From positions 1 to 44,846 of the IMG/VR virus record IMGVR_UViG_3300030102_003835: 44,846 bases of DNA; one strand, written 5' to 3'. The notes under the pieces were generated by a model. The model did no database searches and had not been told where the DNA came from. It saw only the letters and a list, made by a program, of their open reading frames with translations. The translations under genes were made by a program, and so were the position numbers. Numbering within the stretch: the first letter of the stretch is position 1; each line of letters begins with the position of its first letter. Below are positions 4,911 through 12,618 of this stretch, piece after piece. This DNA is from a virus.

Positions 4911-5160
4911 AACAAAAACGTGAAAATATCTACAGAAAATAGTTTTAATAGTTACATAGTGACAATGCTATGAAACGATTAAACGCTAAAACCATTTGCG
5001 CAAACGTAAAAAGCAAAGCGGGGCTGGTAATGCAAAAAGCGTTTTGTAAACAAAGGGGGGCCAGGGGGGGAGGGGGGCTACACTTTACTCTAAAATATAT
5101 AATAACTTTTTTTATGTGTGATTACTATTGTATAACGTTATAACTTAAAAAAAATATAAA
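4911..5160. promoter_or_regulatory. Divergent control region with G-tracts
   Basis: This is the switch point between leftward and rightward genes. It holds a striking G6-CCA-G7-A-G6 run at 5055-5077 on the plus strand, able in principle to form a G-quadruplex, in an otherwise A/T-rich sequence. Inverted repeats include AAACGCT (4981-4987) with AGCGTTT (5038-5044), and CAAAA/TTTTG flanking AGCG just before the G-tract. A rightward promoter is expected here because the first rightward gene starts at 5161, but neither the P1-P6 element nor a clear Bacteroidetes TTTG/TAnnTTTG promoter is visible. An origin role is possible but unproven. Confidence 0.45.
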
Positions 5161-5868
5161 ATGGCATTTAAAATGAAAAACCCTATGATGGGTGCAGCCG
5201 CTAAAATGGCAGGAGATCCTAGAGCCGCTATGAAGATGAAGTCAGCACTAAAGAGAACTGATATACAGCTGTTCAACGTAGACGCAGTTACGGGAGAAGA
5301 AACAAGAAGAGAAATATCTAAAGAAGAGTTTGAAGATATTAGAAACATGTCTGACGCTGAGTATAGAGAAAAATACGGTGGCACAAAGCCTTCAATTGAT
5401 ACTAAAGGCACAAATGTAACTGAAATGAACATAGGTCGTACCGGAGGCGGTGAAGACGCGCCAGGATATAATGAAGACGCTTACGAGAGTAAAATAGTTC
5501 TTACAGGTGAAGATGTAACTGACTATAAAGAGACTCAGAAAGACAGAGAAAAAACAACACCTCCAGGAGCAAAAACAGATAGAGAGATAAAAGCAGATGC
5601 TAATATAATTGAAGCGGAAGGTTTTGACAGTGGAAAACCAAACGATGTCATTAAATCTAATTATCTTAGCCAAGCAGATCAAAAGAGAAAGCTTGTTGAT
5701 TTATTTTCGCAGCATGCATTTGGCTATGAGGGAGAATATCAGATTAAATTTAATAGCAAAGGACAACCGACATACAACGGAAGACCTATCACTTATAAAA
5801 TGTTAGATGCCTTAGAAGATAAGAAGCTTTCAGCAGAATATAAGTCTAGACAAGGTGGAGAAAAATAA
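5161..5868 (+). CDS. MAFKMK-leader protein, 235 aa
   Basis: The N-terminus MAFKMKNPMMGAAAKMAGD continues to RAAMKMK at residue 21-27 and matches the next gene's N-terminus closely (MAFKMKNP..., AAGDNR.AMKMK). After this basic Met/Lys-rich leader comes an acidic, low-complexity middle (residues 40-150, rich in Glu, Asp, Thr and Gly) and a C-terminal domain ending YKSRQGGEK. No enzyme motif seen. It opens the rightward block. I infer a virion or late structural role from the company it keeps. Confidence 0.75.
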   Translation: MAFKMKNPMMGAAAKMAGDPRAAMKMKSALKRTDIQLFNVDAVTGEETRREISKEEFEDIRNMSDAEYREKYGGTKPSIDTKGTNVTEMNIGRTGGGEDAPGYNEDAYESKIVLTGEDVTDYKETQKDREKTTPPGAKTDREIKADANIIEAEGFDSGKPNDVIKSNYLSQADQKRKLVDLFSQHAFGYEGEYQIKFNSKGQPTYNGRPITYKMLDALEDKKLSAEYKSRQGGEK

Positions 5869-5893
5869 TTACGTAATTTAAAAAAACAAAACA

Positions 5894-6973
5894 ATGGCAT
5901 TTAAAATGAAAAATCCATCTATGGCTAAGCTTACTAAAGCAGCGGGTGATAACCGTGTAGCTATGAAGATGAAGATGGAATCAGCAGCTAAAATGAAAAA
6001 AGAAGCTGCAATGAAAATGAAAAAAGAGTCTATGGCTAAGCTAAAAGAAAAAGCTGCCATGAAGATGAAAAAGTCTCCTATGGAGAAAGAACTTGTTGGT
6101 AATCAGAAAAATTTAAACGAAGGTTTAAAGAAAGCAATTGAAGCTGCGCCAAGCAAGATGAAGAAAGGTGAGCCAATGAAAATGAAAAAAGGTGAGCCAA
6201 TGAAAATGAAAAAAGAATCTTCTATGAAGATGGGTCATAAATCAGCTACTAAGTTAAAAAAACCTTCACCTGCTAAGCAAAAGATGAACATGGTAAAAGG
6301 TCCTGATGGCAAGATGGTCCCTGATTTTGCTGTAGACGGTAAAGGTGCTAATGATATGAAGTCTGGTGCTAAAATGAAAGATGATAGTCCAGTAAAAAAA
6401 ACTTACAGCCAAGCTTGGAACGATATGACCGAAGCGCAAAAAAGTAAGTTTGAAAGCAAAGAAGATTTTATAAGTAAAGCTAAGCGTTATAATCAAAAAA
6501 AGTACGGAACAACTGAGCCTACTAAAGCGGCGGACAAGTTTACTGGCGGAGATAGAAAAGAGTTAGAAAAGTTAGCTAAACCTAAAAAAATAGCTCGTAG
6601 AGAGGGCGGAGAAAAAGGTAATAAATTAGCTAAAGTAACAACTCCTAGAAAACCTAGTACAGCTGATCAAATAACAGCTATTAAAAGAGAAGGTGGTAGA
6701 GGCGCTAGAAAAATAGCTGCAGCAGAAAGAAAAATGAGAAAAGCAGCTGGCGATACTTCAAAGAGAGGCGATAGAAAAAGAAGAAAGGCAGCTAAAAAGC
6801 TAGGAAAAGCTGGAGTAGAAAGCCCGATGACGATGGTAAAAGCAGTTCGTAAAGAGCAAAAACCTAAAAATCCTAAAGGGGTTCAACAGCCAGCACTTAA
6901 AAACAATAAAGTAAAGCCTGTAAAGCAGACTGGTAAAAAACTAAGAAAGCCTAGCGTTACAGCAAAATTTTAA
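5894..6973 (+). CDS. MAFKMK-leader, Met/Lys-rich basic protein, 359 aa
   Basis: Begins MAFKMKNPSMAKLTKAAGD. Residues 15-125 are dominated by MKMKK-type repeats, including two tandem GEPMKMKK units encoded by a perfect 24-bp DNA repeat. SP-K motifs recur (SPMEK, SPAK, SPVKK, SPMT), recalling the SPKK minor-groove-binding motifs of histone H1 and similar proteins. The C-terminal half is strongly basic (RKRRKAAKKLGKAG). The composition fits a nucleic-acid-binding, DNA-condensing or packaged head protein. That is inference; no family was recognised. Confidence 0.75.
   Translation: MAFKMKNPSMAKLTKAAGDNRVAMKMKMESAAKMKKEAAMKMKKESMAKLKEKAAMKMKKSPMEKELVGNQKNLNEGLKKAIEAAPSKMKKGEPMKMKKGEPMKMKKESSMKMGHKSATKLKKPSPAKQKMNMVKGPDGKMVPDFAVDGKGANDMKSGAKMKDDSPVKKTYSQAWNDMTEAQKSKFESKEDFISKAKRYNQKKYGTTEPTKAADKFTGGDRKELEKLAKPKKIARREGGEKGNKLAKVTTPRKPSTADQITAIKREGGRGARKIAAAERKMRKAAGDTSKRGDRKRRKAAKKLGKAGVESPMTMVKAVRKEQKPKNPKGVQQPALKNNKVKPVKQTGKKLRKPSVTAKF
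6164..6211 (+). repeat. Tandem 24-bp direct repeat inside the Met/Lys-rich gene
   Basis: Two adjacent units of about 24 bp, each containing GGTGAGCCAATGAAAATGAA (at 6167 and 6191), encode consecutive GEPMKMKK octapeptides. Shorter diverged MKMKK units surround them, suggesting that the protein grew by slippage or unequal duplication. Confidence 0.8.
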
Positions 6974-7008
6974 AACTAATTATTAACCAATAAATAAAAC
7001 CAATTAAA

Positions 7009-7305
7009 ATGACGTATTTGTATTACAAAACTAGTACGTGGACCGGTAATCCACAAGTAAACGACAAAACCAAAGAGCAATGGAAGCACTTAGCCAACAA
7101 AGAAAACTGGCGTATAGTACAATTGCCTAACGGTTATTACCAAACTGAAGTTAATCACCCTGAAGATGACGATAAGTGGTCAGATGTTACGCGTAGAGAA
7201 ACTTTAGAAGGCGCTGAATCTGCAATTGATGGTAGCATCGAGCACTTTAGCAAGAAACTAGAAGCCACAAAAGGCCCAAAAGTAGTGAAAACCTTCAATA
7301 AATAA
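7009..7305 (+). CDS. Hypothetical protein upstream of groEL, 98 aa
   Basis: Starts MTYLYYKTSTWTGNPQVNDK after a leader containing AACTAATTATTAACC, a 15-mer also found ahead of the major capsid gene at similar spacing. The product is Trp/Tyr-rich at the N-terminus with an ordered charged C-terminal helix (RETLEGAESAIDGSIEHF). No motif recognised. The intergenic gap to groEL is 30 bp, so co-transcription is likely. Confidence 0.65.
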   Translation: MTYLYYKTSTWTGNPQVNDKTKEQWKHLANKENWRIVQLPNGYYQTEVNHPEDDDKWSDVTRRETLEGAESAIDGSIEHFSKKLEATKGPKVVKTFNK

Positions 7306-7335
7306 ACTCAAATAAATTAAATTAAATTAAATCAA

Positions 7336-8907
7336 ATGGAGTACAACAATCCTAGTCTCCTCATCAAAGAATTAAACTTTGGTGAGGACGCTAAAACCAA
7401 AATTACAGCTGGTGTAACCAAGTTAGCCAGCGCAGTTAAATCAACATTAGGCGCCTCTGGTAAGTGCGTAATCTACGAAGATGCAAGAGGTATGCCAGTT
7501 ATTACAAAAGACGGTGTAACCGTTGCAGAAAGTGTAGTTCTTTACGATCCAGTTGAGAATATCGGCGCTACACTTATTAAAGAAGCTGCTAAAAACACAG
7601 TTAAAGAAGCCGGCGATGGTACTACAACTGCAACTGTGTTAGCCGAGTCCTTGCTAAATACAGTAAATTCACCTAAATTTGAGGACTCCGCCTCTCGTGT
7701 TCTGCGAGATGGCGTTAATTCTGGCCTAAAAAAGGTCAATGACTACCTAAATTCAGTAAAAATAGACGTAACTGACGAAACACTACAGCATGTTGCTGCT
7801 ATATCGTGTAATAATGACGCTACTCTTGGCGATATTATAGCCGAAGCGTACAAAACTGTAGGTAAAGACGGTGTAGTACTCATGGAAGAGTCAGAAACTG
7901 AAGAAACTTACGTAGAAGTAGTAGACGGTGTACAAATAGACTGTGGTCTTACGTCACCAAACTTTGTAACTAACAAAGATAAACACAAGTGTGAGCTTGA
8001 TAACCCGTTAGTATTTATATGCATGAGTGAAATACCTAACGTACGTAAGATACAAAGCATATTAGAACATGCTATAAAGAATAATAGAGCATTATTAATT
8101 GTAGCTCCAGTGGCTCAACCTGTTAAAGCTACACTTATGATGAATAAAGTTAAAGGTAATATTAAAGTAAACATCGTAGACTTACCAGGCTTTGGCCCTA
8201 CTAAAAAAGATACATGTGAAGATCTTGCTATACTAACAGGCGCCACAGTCATGAACGAAGAACTAGGTGATGATTTAGATCTTATGAAGCCTGATTGTTT
8301 AGGTGAAGCTGAGTTTGCCACTACAGACGATAAGACTACTGTAATAACTACTATAGAAGAATTAAACGAAGATATATCTGAGCGTATAGATCAGGTAGCT
8401 AAAATGGTTGCAGATGAAAAAAATGGTTTTATTAAAAAGAAACTGGAGCAAAGACTGTCTATGTTATCGGGTAGTGTTGGAATTATCCGTGTTGGGGCAA
8501 ACTCGAAGGTGGAGCTTAAAGAAAAGAAAGACAGGATCGAGGATGCTATTTACGCTACGAAGGCTGCGCTAAAAGAAGGTATAGTACCTGGAGGTGGTAT
8601 AGCACTCTTTAATGCTTCAGAAAAAATCGAACCCACTAACGTGGGCGAAGAAGCATTGCTTGAAGCTATTAAATCACCGTTTAAAACTATTATGGCTAAC
8701 GCTGGATTTAACGTTATAGCTTCTCCAAGCGAAGAAGGTATAGGTGTTAATGTTGTAACTGGCGAAGAAGTTAGCATGGTAGAAGAAGGTATTATAGATC
8801 CTGTACTTGTAACTAAGTCAGCACTTAAAAATGCAGTGAGTGTTGTTATGACTATCGTTTCTGCAGACTGTGTAATATCAAACGCTAGAGTAGATGAAGG
8901 CAGTTAA
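7336..8907 (+). CDS. groEL: Phage chaperonin GroEL (Cpn60), 523 aa
   Basis: ATP-dependent folding chamber protein, recognisable along its length. The nucleotide-binding GDGTTTAT motif has its Asp at residue 94, ITKDGVTVAES follows the N-terminal STLGASGK (bacterial GroEL has TLGPKG), and the EKKDRIEDA block with D403 corresponds to the ATPase Asp398 of E. coli GroEL, followed by EGIVPGGGIAL. Slightly shorter than cellular GroEL (about 548 aa) and without the Gly-Gly-Met tail. It overlaps groES by 14 bases, the reverse of the usual cellular groES-groEL order. Probably folds capsid or tail proteins too specialised for the host chaperonin. Confidence 0.95.
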   Translation: MEYNNPSLLIKELNFGEDAKTKITAGVTKLASAVKSTLGASGKCVIYEDARGMPVITKDGVTVAESVVLYDPVENIGATLIKEAAKNTVKEAGDGTTTATVLAESLLNTVNSPKFEDSASRVLRDGVNSGLKKVNDYLNSVKIDVTDETLQHVAAISCNNDATLGDIIAEAYKTVGKDGVVLMEESETEETYVEVVDGVQIDCGLTSPNFVTNKDKHKCELDNPLVFICMSEIPNVRKIQSILEHAIKNNRALLIVAPVAQPVKATLMMNKVKGNIKVNIVDLPGFGPTKKDTCEDLAILTGATVMNEELGDDLDLMKPDCLGEAEFATTDDKTTVITTIEELNEDISERIDQVAKMVADEKNGFIKKKLEQRLSMLSGSVGIIRVGANSKVELKEKKDRIEDAIYATKAALKEGIVPGGGIALFNASEKIEPTNVGEEALLEAIKSPFKTIMANAGFNVIASPSEEGIGVNVVTGEEVSMVEEGIIDPVLVTKSALKNAVSVVMTIVSADCVISNARVDEGS

Positions 8908-9151
8908 TCATTACGTTATCGTAGATAAAATAAAGACTGAGCAAAAAAAAGTTGCAGGTCTTATTATGACAGAAGACTTAGATGAAGACAACAGATATTT
9001 AAAAGGTAAAGTTATATCTGCTGGCAATTTAATAGAATTTATAAAAGACGGTGACGTAGTTTATTACGACAAACACGCTGGTCACGGTATACATTTTAAA
9101 GATAAACTTTATTTTGTCATAAAGGCAAGTGATATTGTACTAGTAGATTAA
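8894..9151 (+). CDS. groES: Phage co-chaperonin GroES (Cpn10), 85 aa
   Basis: Single Cpn10 barrel: KVISAGN in the position of the VVAVG strand, IKDGDVVYYDKHAG in the position of VKVGDKVLFPKYAG, and a terminal strand ASDIVLVD. The region EQKKVAGLIMTEDLDEDNRY corresponds to the mobile loop that binds GroEL. A little shorter than bacterial GroES (97 aa). It starts inside the groEL 3' end (14-base overlap, different frame), so translation is probably coupled and the two act together. Confidence 0.9.
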   Translation: MKAVNHYVIVDKIKTEQKKVAGLIMTEDLDEDNRYLKGKVISAGNLIEFIKDGDVVYYDKHAGHGIHFKDKLYFVIKASDIVLVD

Positions 9152-9230
9152 ACATAAACTATAAACCATAATCCTTAAACACAAAATCTAAAACAAATTA
9201 TTTATTAATCACTTAAAAAATTAAAACAAA

Positions 9231-9665
9231 ATGGCAAGTGCAGTAACAATCGGGGCTAAAGGCCCTTACTTATACTTCGCGGAAGCAGAAGTAGCAACAA
9301 CAACTGAAGCCATCATGGTGCCGGCCAACTCTTATTTAGGAGCTAACCCAACTGGTGATACTACTTTAGTTTTATCATTTGCAGATGTAGTAGGTACTGA
9401 TACAGTAAACACTGTAACCTTAACAATCGCAACTGACACTCACAAAGAGGTAATGAGAGCTTTAGTTGAAATCATGAACTCTAACCCTAATAAAGCTAAC
9501 AACGGGGTAATAGTTGTAGCAGACGCAGAAGATACAACGGCTAAAGAACTTACTACAGCTACAGGTGGTGCTGGTACATCGTACTCTCCAGCTGTATTTG
9601 GAACTAAAACTCCTGTTTATCACAAAGCGTTTAAAGGTAATGTAACTGGCGTGGCAATCGCTTAA
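9231..9665 (+). CDS. Putative virion decoration protein, 144 aa
   Basis: Ala/Thr/Val-rich, beta-strand-like sequence starting MASAVTIGAKGPYLYFAEAE. It aligns by eye with the downstream 124-aa product: PYLYF with NYLYF, then an acidic-to-hydrophobic segment, a VVLTH/TLTIAT strand, a helix followed by NANP-type SNPN or NAHP residues, and a final GVAI. A small, Gly/Thr-rich, abundant-looking protein next to head genes suggests a capsid decoration or head-fibre role. Preceded by a 79-bp gap without any recognisable signal. Confidence 0.65.
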   Translation: MASAVTIGAKGPYLYFAEAEVATTTEAIMVPANSYLGANPTGDTTLVLSFADVVGTDTVNTVTLTIATDTHKEVMRALVEIMNSNPNKANNGVIVVADAEDTTAKELTTATGGAGTSYSPAVFGTKTPVYHKAFKGNVTGVAIA

Positions 9666-9691
9666 TTTGTAACTAAATAAAAAATAGAAAA

Positions 9692-10066
9692 ATGGAAAAT
9701 TATTTATATTTCTCAGACGGCGATGGAGCAGATGCTACAGGCGACGCAGGTATGTGGCCAGCTTCAAGATTTATTGGAGTAAGCCCTGCTTCAGCTACTA
9801 CTACAGAAGTTTACTTTGAAGGTCAAACTGGTGTTGGTGATGGCGTTGATAAAGTTGTTTTAACACATTTAAACTCAGCTACAGTACTTGACGATCAAGC
9901 AGATATTGCTGGTCACAAATGTCAACAAATAGCTAACGCTATATCAAGCTTGTTAAACGCTCACCCTCACGGAGGTAAAATGCATACTGTTGTTGACTTA
10001 ACTGAAAGTATTACAGCGGCTGGTATGCCAACTATTTCAGGAGTAGCTATTACTATCGACTCGTAA
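9692..10066 (+). CDS. Putative virion decoration protein, 124 aa (paralogue)
   Basis: Begins MENYLYFSDGDGADATGDAG and appears to be a diverged paralogue of the 144-aa protein upstream, with the same order of strands and the same AISSLLNAHPHGG / EIMNSNPNKANNG segment. Asp/Gly-rich N-terminus, beta-rich body. The short 26-bp gap and shared leader style indicate co-expression. Structural role inferred from composition and context only. Confidence 0.65.
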   Translation: MENYLYFSDGDGADATGDAGMWPASRFIGVSPASATTTEVYFEGQTGVGDGVDKVVLTHLNSATVLDDQADIAGHKCQQIANAISSLLNAHPHGGKMHTVVDLTESITAAGMPTISGVAITIDS

Positions 10067-10069
10067 TAA

Positions 10070-10510
10070 ATGAGATTAACCTCTCACGATTTACGTGAAT
10101 TAAAAATCCTTAAGTATTACAGGCTCACTAGAAAGTGGGCTTGTAAGACTTACGGGTTAACAGATGCCGAGCTTGAATTACTAATATTCTTAGACTGTCA
10201 AGGTCGGTTTACAAGACAAGAGTTTATAGACGGTACTTATACTATGAGTTGGGATAAGAAACGTTGGGATAAACTAAGAAAACTAGGCTGGATAGAAGTG
10301 TGGCGTCATCGAAATCGAACAACGATTAAGTACAGCGTTTTTAAAACTTCATTTAAATGCAGCCAACTTATAAGTAGAATATACCGTATCTTACTCGGAG
10401 AAGAAGACATGCCAGTATCAGATCGTAGCGTATTCTACAATAACAAAACATATACAGATAAAGTCTTTAACAAGGCTATTGACGATATGATTAAAGATCC
10501 AAATAGATAA
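10070..10510 (+). CDS. Winged-helix-like DNA-binding protein, 146 aa
   Basis: Residues 20-100 read as a MarR-like winged helix: a helix with TDAELELLIFL, a second with FTRQEFIDGTYTMSWDKKRW, a recognition-type helix DKLRKLGWIEVWRHR, and a wing with RTTIKYSVF. The protein is basic. It could be a late transcription regulator or take part in packaging initiation. It starts 3 bp after the previous gene and overlaps the next by one base. Confidence 0.6.
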   Translation: MRLTSHDLRELKILKYYRLTRKWACKTYGLTDAELELLIFLDCQGRFTRQEFIDGTYTMSWDKKRWDKLRKLGWIEVWRHRNRTTIKYSVFKTSFKCSQLISRIYRILLGEEDMPVSDRSVFYNNKTYTDKVFNKAIDDMIKDPNR

Positions 10511-10770
10511 TGGCATTTAAAATGAAAAAGTTTAGTGGGTTTGGAAACTCACCTATGAAAAAAGAAGATATAGCAGCTACACGACCTATGACAGAAGCTG
10601 AACGTAAACGCGCAAAAGGAAATATGGGTACAGCGCCAGGAGGTATTGGAGCTATTGCTAAAGGTGTAAAACACCTAAAAAAAGCCCACACTAAGCTTCA
10701 CAAAGATCACAAAACTATAAGAGAAGCAACTAAAGCAACAACGCCTTACGGCATGGGCTCAATGAAATAA
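10510..10770 (+). CDS. MAFKMK-leader protein, 86 aa
   Basis: Starts MAFKMKKFSGFGNSPMKKED, including an SPMKK motif, followed by a basic, Gly/Ala/Lys/His-rich body ending TTPYGMGSMK. Its first 17 bases are identical to those of the 5161 and 5894 genes. It overlaps the previous stop by one base (TAATG). No fold recognised. Probably a small basic virion or nucleic-acid-binding protein; this rests on composition alone. Confidence 0.65.
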   Translation: MAFKMKKFSGFGNSPMKKEDIAATRPMTEAERKRAKGNMGTAPGGIGAIAKGVKHLKKAHTKLHKDHKTIREATKATTPYGMGSMK

Positions 10771-10774
10771 TAGT

Positions 10775-11131
10775 ATGGCGTTTAAGTTAGGTAACGAAAA
10801 AAGAGGTATAAAAAATTCAGAAACAACACCTATATTTAGAAAAAAGCTAGATAAAGGTATTGTAGCAGAAGCTAACTTAGATGGATCTATATTTATAAAT
10901 AAAAATGTTAAGCCTGGTAGTGCTCTTGAAAAAAGAGCTATACGCCATGAAAAACAACATTTAAAAGATATGGCAGATCCTAAAATAGGTTTGTCATATG
11001 GAGATGATTACGTTAGATACAAAGGTAAAACATATCCAAGAAAAGACGGTAAAATAAAGTACAACGGTAAGTTCCACGAAGAAGGTAGCATGGTGTTTCC
11101 TTGGGAACAAAGAGCTAAAAAAGCAGAATAA
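10775..11131 (+). CDS. MAFK-leader protein with HExxH motif, 118 aa
   Basis: Starts MAFKLGNEKRGIKNSE, a variant of the MAFKMK leader. The central IRHEKQHLKDM (H58, E59, H62) matches the zincin HExxH catalytic motif, and HEE further on (FHEEGSMVF) could supply another ligand. At 118 aa it would be a minimal metallopeptidase or a domesticated, possibly inactive one. The pairing with MAFK-type neighbours suggests a packaged peptidase-like protein. The alternative is a structural protein with a chance motif. Confidence 0.6.
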   Translation: MAFKLGNEKRGIKNSETTPIFRKKLDKGIVAEANLDGSIFINKNVKPGSALEKRAIRHEKQHLKDMADPKIGLSYGDDYVRYKGKTYPRKDGKIKYNGKFHEEGSMVFPWEQRAKKAE

Positions 11132-11133
11132 CT

Positions 11134-11688
11134 ATGGCATTTAAAATGAAGAACGCTTCAATGGCTAAATTAGCTAAAGAGGTTAGCGAAAGAAAACAAA
11201 ACAGAATAATTAAGCGCATGAACAAGCTTCAAGATAAAGCTGAAGACGCTAACAGACAGGGCAAAGATAGAAAAGCCCAGAGAAAAATCGACAAGATGAG
11301 TAAACTTGAAGATAAGTTGCTACCAGGATTACAAAGACCAGAACCAACTTTTGAAGGTACTGATGAGTTTAGAAGCAAAAGAGAGATTAAAAAAGCACAA
11401 CGTAAAAATAAAAGAGCAAGAGCTCATGAACTTAAACATTCTGCAATGAAGCTAAAAGAAGATAAAGGGCCTGGACAAGGAACTAAAGTAGGTCAATTTA
11501 CTGGAGCTGGTATGCCAGATTTTTTATACGATGCTGATGGAAAGAAAATAAACACTAATAATATAGACGAAAGTAACTTAAGTAAAATTAAACTAGAGTC
11601 TGGTACTAATAGAAAATATGTTGTTATGCAAGAAGACTCTGATCTTGCAGAAGCTGGTGCTAGATTTTATTTATCAAACCCAAAATAA
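11134..11688 (+). CDS. MAFKMK-leader protein, 184 aa
   Basis: Starts MAFKMKNASMAKLAKEVSER. Residues 15-110 are Lys/Arg/Glu/Gln-rich and probably a long basic coiled coil (KRMNKLQDKAEDANRQ, RKIDKMSKLEDKLL); the C-terminal 60 residues look globular (GQFTGAGMPDFLYDADGKK). GMPDF recalls VPDF in the 5894 product. It overlaps the holin gene by one base. Likely a virion-associated member of the MAFKMK set. Confidence 0.7.
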   Translation: MAFKMKNASMAKLAKEVSERKQNRIIKRMNKLQDKAEDANRQGKDRKAQRKIDKMSKLEDKLLPGLQRPEPTFEGTDEFRSKREIKKAQRKNKRARAHELKHSAMKLKEDKGPGQGTKVGQFTGAGMPDFLYDADGKKINTNNIDESNLSKIKLESGTNRKYVVMQEDSDLAEAGARFYLSNPK

Positions 11689-12056
11689 TGATAAACAACT
11701 TAGTAGGAGGCTTATTTGGCAAGATCGTAGATAATGCCGAAGGTATACTTGACAAAGTAATTACGACAGACAAAGAAAGAGACGAAGCAAAGCTTGCTCT
11801 TAAAAAACTACTTCTCGATGCAGAAAAAGAAGCTTTTGCAAAAGAAGTTGAAGATCGTAAGTCTGCGCGTGATATGTATAAAGACGATGCTATTATTCAA
11901 AAAGTATTAGCAACGCTATTTACTGTAGCATATTTCGGTATTACATTTGTAATGTTTAATTACTTTGTAACAAAGTCTATAAACTTAGGCGAGTTTGAAA
12001 TAAGCTTTATATCAACAATATTTGGTGCTATGAGTGCTCAAATAAAAGAAAAATAA
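11688..12056 (+). CDS. Putative holin, 122 aa
   Basis: The N-terminal amphipathic segment INNLVGGLFGKIVDNAEGIL is followed by ITTDKERDEAKLALKKLL and a charged helix, then hydrophobic spans around residues 68-88 (VLATLFTVAYFGITFVMFNY) and 100-115 (FEISFISTIFGAMS). This layout matches the Holin_3TMs type family found in many phages. It should oligomerise in the inner membrane to time lysis. No endolysin was recognised next to it. Confidence 0.7.
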   Translation: MINNLVGGLFGKIVDNAEGILDKVITTDKERDEAKLALKKLLLDAEKEAFAKEVEDRKSARDMYKDDAIIQKVLATLFTVAYFGITFVMFNYFVTKSINLGEFEISFISTIFGAMSAQIKEK

Positions 12057-12057
12057 A

Positions 12058-12252
12058 ATGGGATTTAAAATGAAATACAAACGTAATGATTTTCCTTTTA
12101 AACCTCCAGTCGGTCCAGTAGCTAATAAAAAGAAAACAGACCGAAACAAAGAAGAAGAAGAAAATAGAATAGAGCATAACGTTGAGGCTAAAATGGACCA
12201 CGTTAGAGGTATTTTTCACCCTGAATATATTAACAAAAAAAGAAAAAAATAA
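12058..12252 (+). CDS. MGFKMK-leader protein, 64 aa
   Basis: Starts MGFKMKYKRNDFPFKPPVGP, a one-residue variant of the MAFKMK leader that keeps the same DNA pattern (TTTAAAATGAAA). The rest is a charged Lys/Glu stretch followed by a basic tail (INKKRKK). It begins one base after the holin stop. Very basic ends suggest nucleic-acid or capsid contact. No fold assigned. Confidence 0.6.
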   Translation: MGFKMKYKRNDFPFKPPVGPVANKKKTDRNKEEEENRIEHNVEAKMDHVRGIFHPEYINKKRKK

Positions 12253-12255
12253 AAT

Positions 12256-12618
12256 ATGGCAATGAATTCAACTGCAACAGCTTATAACTTCGGCCAGTTA
12301 GGTAGTGCTCACATGCACAACGACAACGGCGAAGATTTAACTCCACCAGATGGTATGGTGATAGTAGCTATAACTATGCTTGGCGCTACTACTTTTGATA
12401 AGTTAACTTGTGACACTAGCAACTCCGTAGTATATGGTGGTACTGAAAGTAATAATGTATATTTTGGTATTACAAACGGTAATACTGGCGGAAACAGTGA
12501 AGTCGTAGACACTAGTATAGAGTTTCCAGCTGGTATGACTATATATGGAAGATGGACTGTAGTTAGCTTAAATGCTGCAGACACTGATGGAGGTATAATC
12601 GCTTATTTCGGATTTTAA
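12256..12618 (+). CDS. Putative virion structural protein, 120 aa
   Basis: Thr/Gly/Asn-rich beta-type protein (GQLGSAHMHNDNGEDL, AGMTIYGRWTVVSLNAADTDGG) ending in an aromatic YFGF. The sequence type is common among small head or tail accessory proteins of marine phages. Overlaps the next gene by one base. No enzyme motif. Confidence 0.55.
   Translation: MAMNSTATAYNFGQLGSAHMHNDNGEDLTPPDGMVIVAITMLGATTFDKLTCDTSNSVVYGGTESNNVYFGITNGNTGGNSEVVDTSIEFPAGMTIYGRWTVVSLNAADTDGGIIAYFGF

Noticed and set aside
4970-5143. 57-aa plus-strand ORF across the G-tract (MKRLNAKTICANVKSK...)
   Set aside because: Open without interruption, but half of the product comes from the G-runs and A/T-rich leader (RGARGGGG, then a Tyr/Phe/Ile/Cys-rich tail). 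No leader of the usual type and no recognisable domain.
7542-8777. Antisense ORFs of 65-75 aa opposite groEL
   Set aside because: They mirror the codon pattern of a firmly identified gene, lack leaders and have Ser/Pro/Ala-rich shadow composition.
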